41,407 nt of DNA from Candidatus Pacebacteria bacterium CG_4_9_14_0_2_um_filter_40_15 (lineage in GTDB: Bacteria > Patescibacteriota > Microgenomatia > UBA1400 > PJMF01), in assembly GCA_002788675.1 (NCBI GenBank), contig PFRS01000001.1:298706-340112 (forward strand). The letters run 5' to 3'. The notes beneath the pieces were generated by a model that did no database searches, was not told the origin of the DNA, and saw nothing but the letters and a program-made list of their open reading frames with translations. Made by a program: the position numbers and the translations under genes. This document shows, one piece after another, positions 15,856 to 23,908 of this stretch. Positions within the stretch are counted from its first letter, which is position 1; each line of letters opens with the position of its first letter.

Positions 15856-16671
15856 ATGAAAGAAGTTCCACACGTCATCAAGCTAGCACTCAGTAACCTA
15901 GTCGTTCCAATCAGTAGTTCTCATAAAGGAGAAAACGGTCGCATGGTTTTTATTGGTGGATCTGAATTATTTCATGCACCCATCAGATGGTCACTTGAAA
16001 CAGCTTCGCGGTTTGTAGATATGCTGTTTTATTCTTCTATTCCTCAAAATGAAGAACTTATTCTTGAAGCTAAGAAAGAATTTTGGAATGGTATTGTTGT
16101 TCCACAAGGCCAGCTTGATGAGTACATTACAGAAGCAGACGTTATTTTAATTGGTCCTGGAATGGAGCGAAATCAAGCAACCGAAACAGTAGTGAACGAG
16201 CTCTTAAAACGCTTTGCTCAAAAAAAATGGGTTGTTGATGCCGGTGCACTGCAAATGGTACACCCCGATCTTTTAACAGAAACTATGATAATCACTCCAC
16301 ATTATAAAGAGCTTGAACGCGTTGCAGAGCACATGCAGTGTCCAGTAGATGAGGCAGTACAAAATCTTGTTGAAAAAGGTGTATCAGTGTTGGTAAAAGG
16401 TGAAGTTGATACGGTCTATGTTTCAGGTCGGAAAATTGGGATGTCAGGAGGATCAGCCGGCATGACCAAGGGTGGAACAGGTGATGTGTTAGCAGGTTTG
16501 CTTGCAGGTTTATATGCAACAAACACAGCGGAAACAGCTTTACTGGTCAGTAGTTTTGCCAATAAAAAAGCTGGTGAAGTCTTGGCTGAAACTATGGGAA
16601 CCTTTTTTAACGCTAGTGATCTAGCTGTACAAGTGCCCAAAACACTGGCAACTTTGTTAAGCGAACTCTAG
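15856..16671 (+). CDS. nnrD: ADP-dependent NAD(P)H-hydrate dehydratase
   Basis: A metabolite-repair enzyme that returns hydrated NADH/NADPH to the active form using ADP. The 271-aa protein is a ribokinase-like fold without the fused NnrE epimerase domain: GENGRMVFIGGSELFHAP, VILIGPGMERN, VDAGALQMVHPD, ITPHYKELERV, VLVKGEVDTVYVSG, and the nucleotide/anion-hole motif GMTKGGTGDVLAGLLAG. A possible -10 (TATGAT, 15839-15844) spans the recF stop codon, but co-transcription with recF is at least as likely. It ends 1 bp before the stop of the convergent DUF5654-like gene. Confidence 0.88.
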   Translation: MKEVPHVIKLALSNLVVPISSSHKGENGRMVFIGGSELFHAPIRWSLETASRFVDMLFYSSIPQNEELILEAKKEFWNGIVVPQGQLDEYITEADVILIGPGMERNQATETVVNELLKRFAQKKWVVDAGALQMVHPDLLTETMIITPHYKELERVAEHMQCPVDEAVQNLVEKGVSVLVKGEVDTVYVSGRKIGMSGGSAGMTKGGTGDVLAGLLAGLYATNTAETALLVSSFANKKAGEVLAETMGTFFNASDLAVQVPKTLATLLSEL

Positions 16672-16672
16672 T

Positions 16673-17011
16673 TTATTTTGCAGAAGTCTGTTTGTTTTTT
16701 GCTTGTTTTTTTTGTCGGGCTATTTTTGCTTCAAAAAGAGATTCAATTCTAGCAAGTCTCTTTTCGATGGATGAAAGTTGCATGATAACGACAACAGCAA
16801 CTACGGTAACTACGATTGCATAGATAAAGAGTGAGAAAATACTGCCACCTTTAAAGTAGGGGGCAATATATTGATCAATTCCGGCTTTAATAAACTCATT
16901 CCATGCAAGTGCAACAACTACACCAAATCCACTCGTGGCTAAGAAGATCATGTTTTTTACCAGTGCTTTTGGCACGTCGCTTATTTTTTCTGGACTTTCA
17001 ATAGCTGCCAT
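16673..17011 (-). CDS. DUF5654-like small membrane protein, 112 aa
   Basis: Two hydrophobic helices (about residues 22-42 with FGVVVALAWNEFIK, and 57-80) are followed by a strongly basic coiled tail (RLARIESLFEAKIARQKKQAKNKQ). The ALAWNEFI segment followed by a second helix is the pattern I associate with DUF5654 proteins of CPR and archaea. Function unknown. The start has a good Shine-Dalgarno (AAGGAAA) 6 nt upstream. The gene is convergent with nnrD, with only 1 bp between the stop codons and no visible terminator. Confidence 0.6.
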   Translation of the reverse strand: MAAIESPEKISDVPKALVKNMIFLATSGFGVVVALAWNEFIKAGIDQYIAPYFKGGSIFSLFIYAIVVTVVAVVVIMQLSSIEKRLARIESLFEAKIARQKKQAKNKQTSAK

Positions 17012-17073
17012 AGTATTTTTCCTTTTTATTAATTACAGTTATAGTATACCGCATCTTTACGATGCTTTTTTCC

Positions 17074-17103
17074 TTGCACAAACTGCAGAAATTACGCTAC
17101 AAT
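17074..17103 (+). promoter_or_regulatory. Promoter of the Fic gene
   Basis: TTGCAC (17074-17079) and TACAAT (17098-17103) are 18 nt apart. The predicted leader is about 46 nt. A small hairpin with a T-run, GCATC-tttac-GATGC-TTTTTT, lies immediately upstream at 17051-17070 and could stop antisense or readthrough transcripts. Confidence 0.6.
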
Positions 17104-17155
17104 ACAACTAGCCCACAGTATATCATTTGGCATCAATTTAGGTTAAAGAGTAGCT

Positions 17156-18247
17156 ATGTATCAGCCCAAATTTAGAATTACAAATAACCTTCTTACGTAT
17201 ATTACTCGCATTGAGTCTGCAAAAGCATTAATTGATAATGCACCACTTGTTCCTGCATGGGAAGCAAAATTTCGCCAAGACGCGATGAGCAAAACGGTTC
17301 ACTTTGGAACCAAAATTGAAGGAAATGATCTTACCCAGGAACAAGCTAGCCGCGTTGTAATGTTAGATGACGTCCGCGATACCGGTGAAGTTTTCCATCG
17401 CACAGGCATTATGGCCAGAGAGCGTGATGTTCAGGAAGTGATTAACTATCGAAATGTTATTAAGTGGATTGATGTGCAGGAAGCAGTTGATGTTTCAAAA
17501 GTTGTAACTAAAGAAACACTCAGCATTATTCATCGCTTCACCATGGAGCGTCTTATTGATGAAGCATACGCTGGAAATTATCGTGACAAACAAGTTATTG
17601 TTAAAAGCGCAGTGCACGGAGGTGTTGTTTTTAGGCCACCAGTCTCAGTTGAAATTCCTTTCCTCATTGATGATTTTTTTGAGTGGATTCACTCACCTGC
17701 GGCAGCACAGTTGCATCCCATTTTCTTGGCAGGAATAGTACACTATCAGTTAGTGTATATTCATCCATTTATTGAAGGAAATGGTCGAACAGCTCGCGCT
17801 ATGGCCATGTTAACCATGCATGCGCTTGGGTACGACTTTAAGCGCTTCTTTTCGATAGAGCCTTACTTCGATAAAGACGTTGAAAGTTACTACCAGGCAT
17901 TACTTTCGGTCCAACAAGATCCGCTTAGTGATATGACCTACTGGCTTGAGTATTTTTGTTATGGTATTGCTATTGGAATTGATGTAGTGCGTGAGCAAGT
18001 TACTAAACTCTCAAAAGATCTTAAACTAAAAAAACAATTGGGAAAGCAAGTTGCTCTTTCAGAAAGACAAATTATTTTGCTTGAATTGTTTCAGCAACAA
18101 GAAAAAATTTCCTCTGAAGATGCTCAAAAAGTATTGCCTCAAGTTTCGGTCGATACCATTTTGCGCGACATAAAAGATCTTATTTCAAAAGGCGTGATCA
18201 AAAAAGAAGGTGTCACAAAAGGTGTAACCTATCAGCTGGTTGAATAG
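17156..18247 (+). CDS. Fic family protein (AMPylase-like) with C-terminal winged helix
   Basis: The core Fic motif HPFIEGNGRTAR (from about residue 203) has the catalytic His and the phosphate-binding GNGR, so the fold should transfer AMP or another nucleotide moiety to a hydroxyl of a target protein. The N-terminal FGTKIEGNDLT corresponds to the autoinhibitory helix of class II Fic proteins (S/T-x-x-x-E-G/N). Here the position four before the Glu is Gly, with a Thr one place later. The last 75 residues (ERQIILLELFQQQEKISSEDAQ...GVIKKEG) form a winged helix-turn-helix. It is a stand-alone gene with no antitoxin partner beside it. Target unknown. Confidence 0.88.
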   Translation: MYQPKFRITNNLLTYITRIESAKALIDNAPLVPAWEAKFRQDAMSKTVHFGTKIEGNDLTQEQASRVVMLDDVRDTGEVFHRTGIMARERDVQEVINYRNVIKWIDVQEAVDVSKVVTKETLSIIHRFTMERLIDEAYAGNYRDKQVIVKSAVHGGVVFRPPVSVEIPFLIDDFFEWIHSPAAAQLHPIFLAGIVHYQLVYIHPFIEGNGRTARAMAMLTMHALGYDFKRFFSIEPYFDKDVESYYQALLSVQQDPLSDMTYWLEYFCYGIAIGIDVVREQVTKLSKDLKLKKQLGKQVALSERQIILLELFQQQEKISSEDAQKVLPQVSVDTILRDIKDLISKGVIKKEGVTKGVTYQLVE

Positions 18248-18301
18248 TCGCGGACGGTCGTTTTACTTACACGCAATTTACTATAGAATGAGACGTGCTC
18301 T

Positions 18302-20077
18302 ATGTTATTCTCAACCTTTTCCACTGCCCTTGAAGAACTCGAACAACTGTCATCTCGTCTTGATATGACTGAACGACTTGCGCAACTTTTTGTGCAATTG
18401 GATAGTTCTGAATTGGCACCGGCTTCGTACTTGATGCAGGGTAGTTTGGTGCCTCCCTACCTTTCACTTGAATTTCAACTCTCAACCAAAATGTTACTTC
18501 GAGCCATTGCCCGCGTGCCGAGTGATTTTGTAGTTGGTAGCTCTCTGTCTCTTTTTGGAGATGAAGATGGCAGTTCTGCTGAAATTGAAGTAAACAAACG
18601 CTACAAAAAAGTAGGGGATTTAGGACAAGTTGTTGCTGAATGGATGCAGGTGACAAACTCAGGCCTTACTATTTTAGAAGTACATGCTGCACTCGAAAAG
18701 ATTGCACGTTTTTCTGGGACAGGCTCGCAAGACACTAAGCTTTCAGCTGTAGTTGCACTCCTTAGCAGCGTTGACGGAGTTTCAGCAAAGTTTATTGTAA
18801 GAATTATTTTAGGAAAAGTCAGGCTTGGTTTTAGTGCAATGACAATGCTGGATGCACTTTCTTGGGCAGTTGTAGGAGATAAGTCACACCATAAGCTTTT
18901 GGAAGATGCCTATCAAAAAAGAGCAGACATTGGAGTACTTGCAGAAACGTATTTAGCAGACATCGTTGCAAGTAAGACTGATCCCGTAGCAGTGCTTGCG
19001 GCTTACTCTGTGAAGGTTGGTATTCCTGTGGTTCCGGCACTCTGTCATAGACTTAATTCATCACAAGAAATAATCGACAAAATGGGTGAGGTGATTGCCG
19101 AGCCTAAGTATGACGGCCTACGAGTTCAAATTCATTTTAAGAGAAGTGGTTTTCAAGATGGCACTACAGTCCGAGCGTACACAAGAAATTTAGATGATGT
19201 TACGCACATGTTTCCAGAACTTTCCGAACTTAAAAACAGCACAGATGAAGAAGCTTTAATTTTGGATTCTGAAGCGATTGGCTACAATCCTGAAACTAAT
19301 GAGCTCTTACCGTTCCAAGAAACTATGACCAGAAAACGTAAGCACGACATAGGTGCTGCCTCTGAAAAAGTGCCGATTAAGTTTTTTGTGTTTGATGTGC
19401 TGTTTCGGGTAAACATCGGTCTAATCGACAAAAAATTGCGAGAAAGAAAAGACGTATTAAAGGGTCTTTTTAAGAACAATCGAACATTTGAATTGGCTTC
19501 CTATATTATTACCAGTGATCCAGTATTGCTTCGTGAATACCACGAAGATCAGCTTTCCAAAGGACTTGAGGGGGCTGTCATAAAGAAGGTTGATTCCGAC
19601 TATCAAAGTGGCCGCAAAGGTTGGAAGTGGGTGAAGATAAAAGAAGAAGAAGGCACTTCGGGAAAACTCAAAGATACCTTAGATGTGGTAGTGATGGGGT
19701 ACTATGCTGGCCGCGGAAAGCGCTCTCAGTTTGGTATTGGTGCGCTGCTGGTTGGTGTCTTAGATGAAACTGAATCTGTTAAGACAATTGCTAAAATTGG
19801 CACTGGCCTTTCAGAAAAAAGATTGGTTGATCTTAAACAACGTTGTGATAGTTTTGCTGTAGAAAAGATGCCGAGCCAGTATGTGGTAGATGGTTCGCTA
19901 GCTCCCGACGTTTGGGTACACCCATCACTGGTTATTGAAATTGCAGCCGATGAGATAACTCGTTCACCTAATCATACTGCAGGAGTTGCGCTGCGATTCC
20001 CACGGCTTATGAGTATTCGAGAAGATAAAAATTGGACTGATGCGACGTCGATCGCAGAACTAGATTCATTACAATAA
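18302..20077 (+). CDS. lig: ATP-dependent DNA ligase (archaeal/eukaryotic LigI-like)
   Basis: Seals nicks in DNA with ATP. At 591 aa it has the complete three-part layout of archaeal replicative ligases: an N-terminal helical DNA-binding domain (about 1-230, with GKVRLGFSAMTMLDALSW), the nucleotidyltransferase domain with motif I EPKYDGLRVQ (Lys about 269), motif IV EGAVIKK and motif V WKWVKIKEE, then an OB domain ending RSPNHTAGVALRFPR. Bacteria normally rely on the NAD-dependent LigA, so this is either an additional repair ligase or a replacement. TAGAAT 12 nt before the ATG is a possible -10. Confidence 0.93.
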   Translation: MLFSTFSTALEELEQLSSRLDMTERLAQLFVQLDSSELAPASYLMQGSLVPPYLSLEFQLSTKMLLRAIARVPSDFVVGSSLSLFGDEDGSSAEIEVNKRYKKVGDLGQVVAEWMQVTNSGLTILEVHAALEKIARFSGTGSQDTKLSAVVALLSSVDGVSAKFIVRIILGKVRLGFSAMTMLDALSWAVVGDKSHHKLLEDAYQKRADIGVLAETYLADIVASKTDPVAVLAAYSVKVGIPVVPALCHRLNSSQEIIDKMGEVIAEPKYDGLRVQIHFKRSGFQDGTTVRAYTRNLDDVTHMFPELSELKNSTDEEALILDSEAIGYNPETNELLPFQETMTRKRKHDIGAASEKVPIKFFVFDVLFRVNIGLIDKKLRERKDVLKGLFKNNRTFELASYIITSDPVLLREYHEDQLSKGLEGAVIKKVDSDYQSGRKGWKWVKIKEEEGTSGKLKDTLDVVVMGYYAGRGKRSQFGIGALLVGVLDETESVKTIAKIGTGLSEKRLVDLKQRCDSFAVEKMPSQYVVDGSLAPDVWVHPSLVIEIAADEITRSPNHTAGVALRFPRLMSIREDKNWTDATSIAELDSLQ

Positions 20078-20099
20078 TTGGTAATTATGCTAGATACTC

Positions 20100-21308
20100 T
20101 TAACTTAAAAGGTGAGCAATAGCTTCACCAAGCCCACGAGAATTGAGTGCCATTGAGTTATGTGTGGTTGAGGAAAGCAAGGCAACGTTTGCTAGTGCCT
20201 CTTCTTCAGTCCAATTAAATTGCTCCTGCAATTCTTTTAGAGTGTAAATAACATCGTACTCTGGCATGATAGCTTTAATCTTTGGTTTTTTACCTTGAGC
20301 GTTTTCTTTTGAAAGTTCCTGAAGTCTTGTAAAGGCTCCACCTTTAAGAACTCTTTCATACAGCCCTGCAACACCAAGTCCGGCTTGTGCCATAGTATTG
20401 TACATGTCTGCAGACATACTGCTTTTGTATGCTTCTTCCATTTGTTTATTCAGAGCCTTACCTCTTCGTTTGAGTAATTGTTTGCAAATAGGCCAATTTT
20501 TTGCAGTAATTGCAGCTGAAAGTTGGACATCGATGGGGGCAACGCTGGCTTTAATCGCTTCTTGTTGCTCAGTTGGAAGTGTTACGAAATAACCTTCGTC
20601 CTTGTGAATTGTTTGAAAGGTTTGGATTGCATCATTTGCTCGTAAGTTCTTGTACTCTGTATTATCTGCCCACAATGCTGAAACTGTGGAGTCAAGAACG
20701 TCTTCATCAATTTCGGCTGGTGGTAGGTAGGCCAATGATTCAAGTCCTTGTCGGAAACTATTGAGTGGGCCAATGGGCATTTGGGCACGAGCAATTTCAA
20801 GGAAACGTAATAACCGCGGAGCGTGTTTAAACTTCTCAATCAAACCGTAGGGAGCCATTAAAATGATGGTAAGTTTATCTACGTTGTCTTCAAGATCAGG
20901 ATTTCCTGTTAAGTCTTCAAAGAGCCGATCAAGCTCTTGTGCTCCAAATGAGTGTGCCAAAATGACTACTTCTTGGTTATTTTTAAGTCGTTCAAGGATC
21001 TCTTTTGAATATTTTGTATATCTGTTTTCAGATGACTCAGGATTTGTATCAACTTTTTCTCCAGATGCAACGCTACTTAAATAAGTGATATCTGCAGCTT
21101 CTTTTTTTAGCGAATTTGGTGTGGTAGCGGACAGAGAAGATTCCGGCGGTGTGGCTGTAGGTACGAGCGAATCAAGTGCAGCCTGAATTTCAGGAACCAT
21201 TATGTCACCAGAATCAGTTGTACCTGATAAGCCAGATAAAAAATAAAAGTGAGGATTCTGTTTGTGCTCTTGTATTTCTGGTTGGAATGGTGGATATGAC
21301 TTTTCCAT
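20100..21308 (-). CDS. Alpha/beta-hydrolase-like protein, 402 aa
   Basis: No family recognised. The N-terminus contains HFYFLSGLSGTTDSGD, the usual first strand with an oxyanion-type loop. VVILAHSFGAQELDRL is a nucleophile-elbow pattern (x-H-S-F-G with Ser), and a His sits near the C-terminus in STTHNSMALNSRGLGEA. Together these suggest a serine hydrolase. About 60 residues of Ser/Thr/Pro-rich sequence are inserted between the first strand and the elbow, and the C-terminal 150 residues are mostly helical. There is no signal peptide, so it should be cytoplasmic. TAGAAT ends 6 nt before the ATG, implying a leaderless transcript, and the gene is divergent from the glycosyltransferase. Confidence 0.6.
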   Translation of the reverse strand: MEKSYPPFQPEIQEHKQNPHFYFLSGLSGTTDSGDIMVPEIQAALDSLVPTATPPESSLSATTPNSLKKEAADITYLSSVASGEKVDTNPESSENRYTKYSKEILERLKNNQEVVILAHSFGAQELDRLFEDLTGNPDLEDNVDKLTIILMAPYGLIEKFKHAPRLLRFLEIARAQMPIGPLNSFRQGLESLAYLPPAEIDEDVLDSTVSALWADNTEYKNLRANDAIQTFQTIHKDEGYFVTLPTEQQEAIKASVAPIDVQLSAAITAKNWPICKQLLKRRGKALNKQMEEAYKSSMSADMYNTMAQAGLGVAGLYERVLKGGAFTRLQELSKENAQGKKPKIKAIMPEYDVIYTLKELQEQFNWTEEEALANVALLSSTTHNSMALNSRGLGEAIAHLLS

Positions 21309-21314
21309 GAGAGT

Positions 21315-21350
21315 ATTCTATGAGGAGATTATACCACTAAATGTTATAAT
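21315..21350. promoter_or_regulatory. Divergent promoter region with two leaderless-type -10 boxes
   Basis: The minus-strand TAGAAT (21315-21320) ends 6 nt before the ATG at 21308. The plus-strand TATAAT (21345-21350) ends 8 nt before the ATG at 21359. A second minus-strand TATAAT lies at 21329-21334. The whole intergenic space is 50 bp. Clear -35 elements are not seen. Confidence 0.55.
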
Positions 21351-21358
21351 CATTTCTA

Positions 21359-22468
21359 ATGCCAAACAAACAAAAAATTGCAATTTTTACTACACCCCAA
21401 GGTCATGCCAGCATTGCTGATGCTATTCAACAAAAAATTGAACGATTAGCAGGTTCAGACTACGAAGTTGTGCAGTATTTTTCAGATGCAATGCTCATGA
21501 AAGAGTACGCTATGGTGTATAAATTTGCACCATATATTTTTTCAATTCCTTATAATTTTACTAAGATTAATCAGGCGGCTACTGTCTCAAAGAAGATATT
21601 TCGCCATAAGTTTGTTGAACCATTGACTGAATTTATTGAGAAAGAAAAGCCTGATCTGTGTATAAATACTAACTTTATATATAATTCTTCTCTTGAAAAA
21701 ATTTGTTCTGAAAAGAATATTCCCTTTATCAATGTACTCGCGAATCCAGGTAACGTGCATCCACTCGAAGTTAGTACAGTTGCAAATTACAATCTTACTT
21801 TTGATACAGATACACAATTTAGCCTTGAAGATATGTATCCTGACTGCACTTTTTATACTACGGGGTGGTTTGTGCAGGATATTTTTGAATCTGAATATTC
21901 AGCAACAGCGATTCGAAAGCAGTATGCAATTGCTCCTGATACGTTCCATATGCTTATTGCATCTGGTTCGGAGGGCACAAACGCCATTTTAAAGATTCTG
22001 CCTTCACTACTGATAGTAAGTGAACCAATGGTGATTACGGTTGCTTGTGGCAAAAGCAAGTTACTTACAGATCAAGTTTCCATAACAGCAAAATTTGTGA
22101 GTACTATATCTCCTAATGTTGAAATTCGAGTCTTACCGTTTACTAAAAAAATGTATGAATACATGCAGGCATCTGATTTAGTGGTTGGTAAAGCAGGTCC
22201 CAATACGCTGTTTGAGACTGTTGCAACCCTAACACCTTTTTTTGCGATTACGCACGTGACTGGTCAAGAAGATGTTAATCTTGAAATTATAACTAATGAA
22301 AAACTAGGTTTTGTTGAAGAGTCCATTATGGGAGCGAGTAAGTTACTTGCCTCAATTATTTCAGACACTACATTATTAAATCCTTTTTCAAAATCAGTTG
22401 AAGCAATGGCTGAGCATAACAAGGAAAGTGGCAAGTTACTGATTAAAGTTATTCGGAAATTGATTTAA
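21359..22468 (+). CDS. Glycosyltransferase, MurG/diacylglycerol-glycosyltransferase-like (GT-B)
   Basis: A 369-aa GT-B fold protein related to the GT28/MGDG-synthase group. The N-terminal domain begins IAIFTTPQGHASIADAIQQKI, with the membrane-associated acceptor side. The C-terminal donor site includes IASGSEGTNAILKILPSL and the characteristic LVVGKAGPNTLFETVATLTPFFAITHVTGQEDVNLE. Members transfer hexoses or GlcNAc to lipid acceptors such as diacylglycerol or lipid-linked muropeptides. The acceptor cannot be told from sequence. The gene is convergent with a GT2 gene and overlaps it by 20 bp. Confidence 0.75.
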   Translation: MPNKQKIAIFTTPQGHASIADAIQQKIERLAGSDYEVVQYFSDAMLMKEYAMVYKFAPYIFSIPYNFTKINQAATVSKKIFRHKFVEPLTEFIEKEKPDLCINTNFIYNSSLEKICSEKNIPFINVLANPGNVHPLEVSTVANYNLTFDTDTQFSLEDMYPDCTFYTTGWFVQDIFESEYSATAIRKQYAIAPDTFHMLIASGSEGTNAILKILPSLLIVSEPMVITVACGKSKLLTDQVSITAKFVSTISPNVEIRVLPFTKKMYEYMQASDLVVGKAGPNTLFETVATLTPFFAITHVTGQEDVNLEIITNEKLGFVEESIMGASKLLASIISDTTLLNPFSKSVEAMAEHNKESGKLLIKVIRKLI

Positions 22469-23309
22469 TTAGTTGCTTGAGTAGTTTAAAGGGAAGAATT
22501 TTTGTATTGAGTGAATACTTTTTCTCAAGTTTTTTCAAACCCTTAATGCTTTCTTTAGAATAGAGCGTTCCTCCAGACATTGGGTAGAGTTCTTTATCTT
22601 TGTTTACGTCCAAGTTTAGGAAGTAACTTAAGTATATTTTTACATTTATTTGTATAGTTTTTAATCTACCATTTTTTTCAATACGTCTGTAGGAATATAT
22701 GTACTGTGGATCTTTGAAACAAGTGAACTTATGTCCTGCTTGCACAATAGTATCAATAAAGGAGTGATCTTCAGAAAGCTTAAGTTTAGTATCAAAAGGA
22801 AATTTTTCTGCCAGTTCTTTTTTTACTCCAATTAACGAACCTGGTCCAGAGGGTTTAATATGTGTAAGGATTTCAAGGAGTACGTTTGTTAAAACTACCA
22901 TTGGCTTGTATGATAATGAGTAGCTTTCTGCATCTATAAATGTTGTGAAGATAGCAACATTTTTATCTTTCATTAAGTTGTACTTAATTCCCTCAAGAAA
23001 ATAACTCGGAATGCGATTATCAGCATCCATAAAGATAATCCAATCGCCAGAGGCTTCTGTAATACCCAGATTTCGTTGATAACCCACGTTTTTTTTAGGA
23101 CAGGTAATAGTTTTAATTTGAAGAGATTCAGCAAATGACTGTGCTTTTTCAACAGTTGTATCTATTGATTGAGCATCTATATGGAGAACCTCAAAATGAG
23201 TGAAACTCTGTTCTGCTAAATCAGACAAGAGCAGGGGTAAATACTTTTCTTCATTGAGTGAAGGAATAATAATGCTAAAAAATGGATTAACTTTTTTTTG
23301 ACTCTGCAT
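22449..23309 (-). CDS. Family 2 glycosyltransferase
   Basis: A GT-A protein of about 286 aa. It begins shortly before FSIIIPSLNEEKYLPLLLSDL and has the nucleotide-sugar/metal motif FMDADNRIP, preceded by KNVGYQRNLGITEASGDW. The region around LKLSEDHSFID supplies the acceptor-side acid expected in the family. I use the ATG at 23309 (MQSQKKV), because the track's longer version runs through the divergent pth gene and its promoter. A -10 TATACT ends 7 nt before this ATG. Probably builds a surface glycan or glycolipid, perhaps with the convergent GT-B enzyme. Confidence 0.82.
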   Translation of the reverse strand: MQSQKKVNPFFSIIIPSLNEEKYLPLLLSDLAEQSFTHFEVLHIDAQSIDTTVEKAQSFAESLQIKTITCPKKNVGYQRNLGITEASGDWIIFMDADNRIPSYFLEGIKYNLMKDKNVAIFTTFIDAESYSLSYKPMVVLTNVLLEILTHIKPSGPGSLIGVKKELAEKFPFDTKLKLSEDHSFIDTIVQAGHKFTCFKDPQYIYSYRRIEKNGRLKTIQINVKIYLSYFLNLDVNKDKELYPMSGGTLYSKESIKGLKKLEKKYSLNTKILPFKLLKQLIKSISE

Positions 23310-23316
23310 AGGTTTT

Positions 23317-23337
23317 AGTATACATGACTGGTACAAT
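23317..23337. promoter_or_regulatory. Back-to-back -10 boxes of the GT2 and pth genes
   Basis: The minus-strand TATACT (23317-23322) ends 7 nt before the GT2 ATG and the plus-strand TACAAT (23332-23337) ends 6 nt before the pth ATG. Only 34 bp separate the two start codons, so neither gene has room for a leader with a Shine-Dalgarno. Confidence 0.6.
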
Positions 23338-23343
23338 AGTGGT

Positions 23344-23889
23344 ATGCAAATACTTGTTGGTCTGGGAAATCCAGGAAATGAATATCTCCGCACTCGACAT
23401 AATGCGGGTTTTATTGTTCTTGATCTTATTGCTCACGCTTTTGAGATGCCAAATTTTGCATACAAGAAAGACCTCTTTGCTGATATTTCGAAGAACTCAC
23501 ACTATTTGATGGTAAAACCTCAGACCTATATGAATGATTCTGGTAAAGCAGTGAGAGCTGTGCTCGATTTTTATAAAGATGCAGTTGATGCACCTCTGGT
23601 AGATAATTTATTGGTAGTGCATGACGACCTTGATATCCCTTTTGGTGAGTATAAGTTGCAACAGGCAAAACGGCCTAAAGTGCATAATGGGCTAACCTCA
23701 ATTCATGCCTATATTTCTGAAGAAAATTTTTGGTATTTAAGGATTGGTATTGATTCCCGTCAAGGTGACAGAACCATTCCTGGGAAAGCATATGTGTTAC
23801 AGTCGTTTTCACTTGAAGAAAAAGAGAAACTAGAGCGTGTCACTATACAAGAGATTGTCCCAGATATCATGGCTCGATTTACCAAGTAG
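23344..23889 (+). CDS. pth: Peptidyl-tRNA hydrolase
   Basis: Releases peptides from peptidyl-tRNAs that drop off ribosomes. The 181-aa protein begins MQILVGLGNPGNEYLRTRHNAGF, with the catalytic His in RHNAG. It contains VKPQTYMNDSGKAV and VVHDDLDIPFGEYKLQ. In the loop that usually reads GGSAGHNGLKSI it has RPKVHNGLTSI: the HNGL core is kept, but the Gly-Ser run before it is changed. The length is usual for bacterial Pth. Confidence 0.93.
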   Translation: MQILVGLGNPGNEYLRTRHNAGFIVLDLIAHAFEMPNFAYKKDLFADISKNSHYLMVKPQTYMNDSGKAVRAVLDFYKDAVDAPLVDNLLVVHDDLDIPFGEYKLQQAKRPKVHNGLTSIHAYISEENFWYLRIGIDSRQGDRTIPGKAYVLQSFSLEEKEKLERVTIQEIVPDIMARFTK

Positions 23890-23908
23890 TATTTGATACC
23901 ATACAATT

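Noticed and set aside
17051-17070. GCATC-tttac-GATGC-TTTTTT as a true gene terminator
   Set aside because: It points away from the end of any plus-strand gene (the minus gene starts at 17011) and the stem is only 5 bp; mentioned only as a possible readthrough stop.
20078-20099. ATAATTGGTAATTAT between the ligase and hydrolase genes as a terminator
   Set aside because: A weak AT-only palindrome of 6-bp arms without a T-run; insufficient to call.
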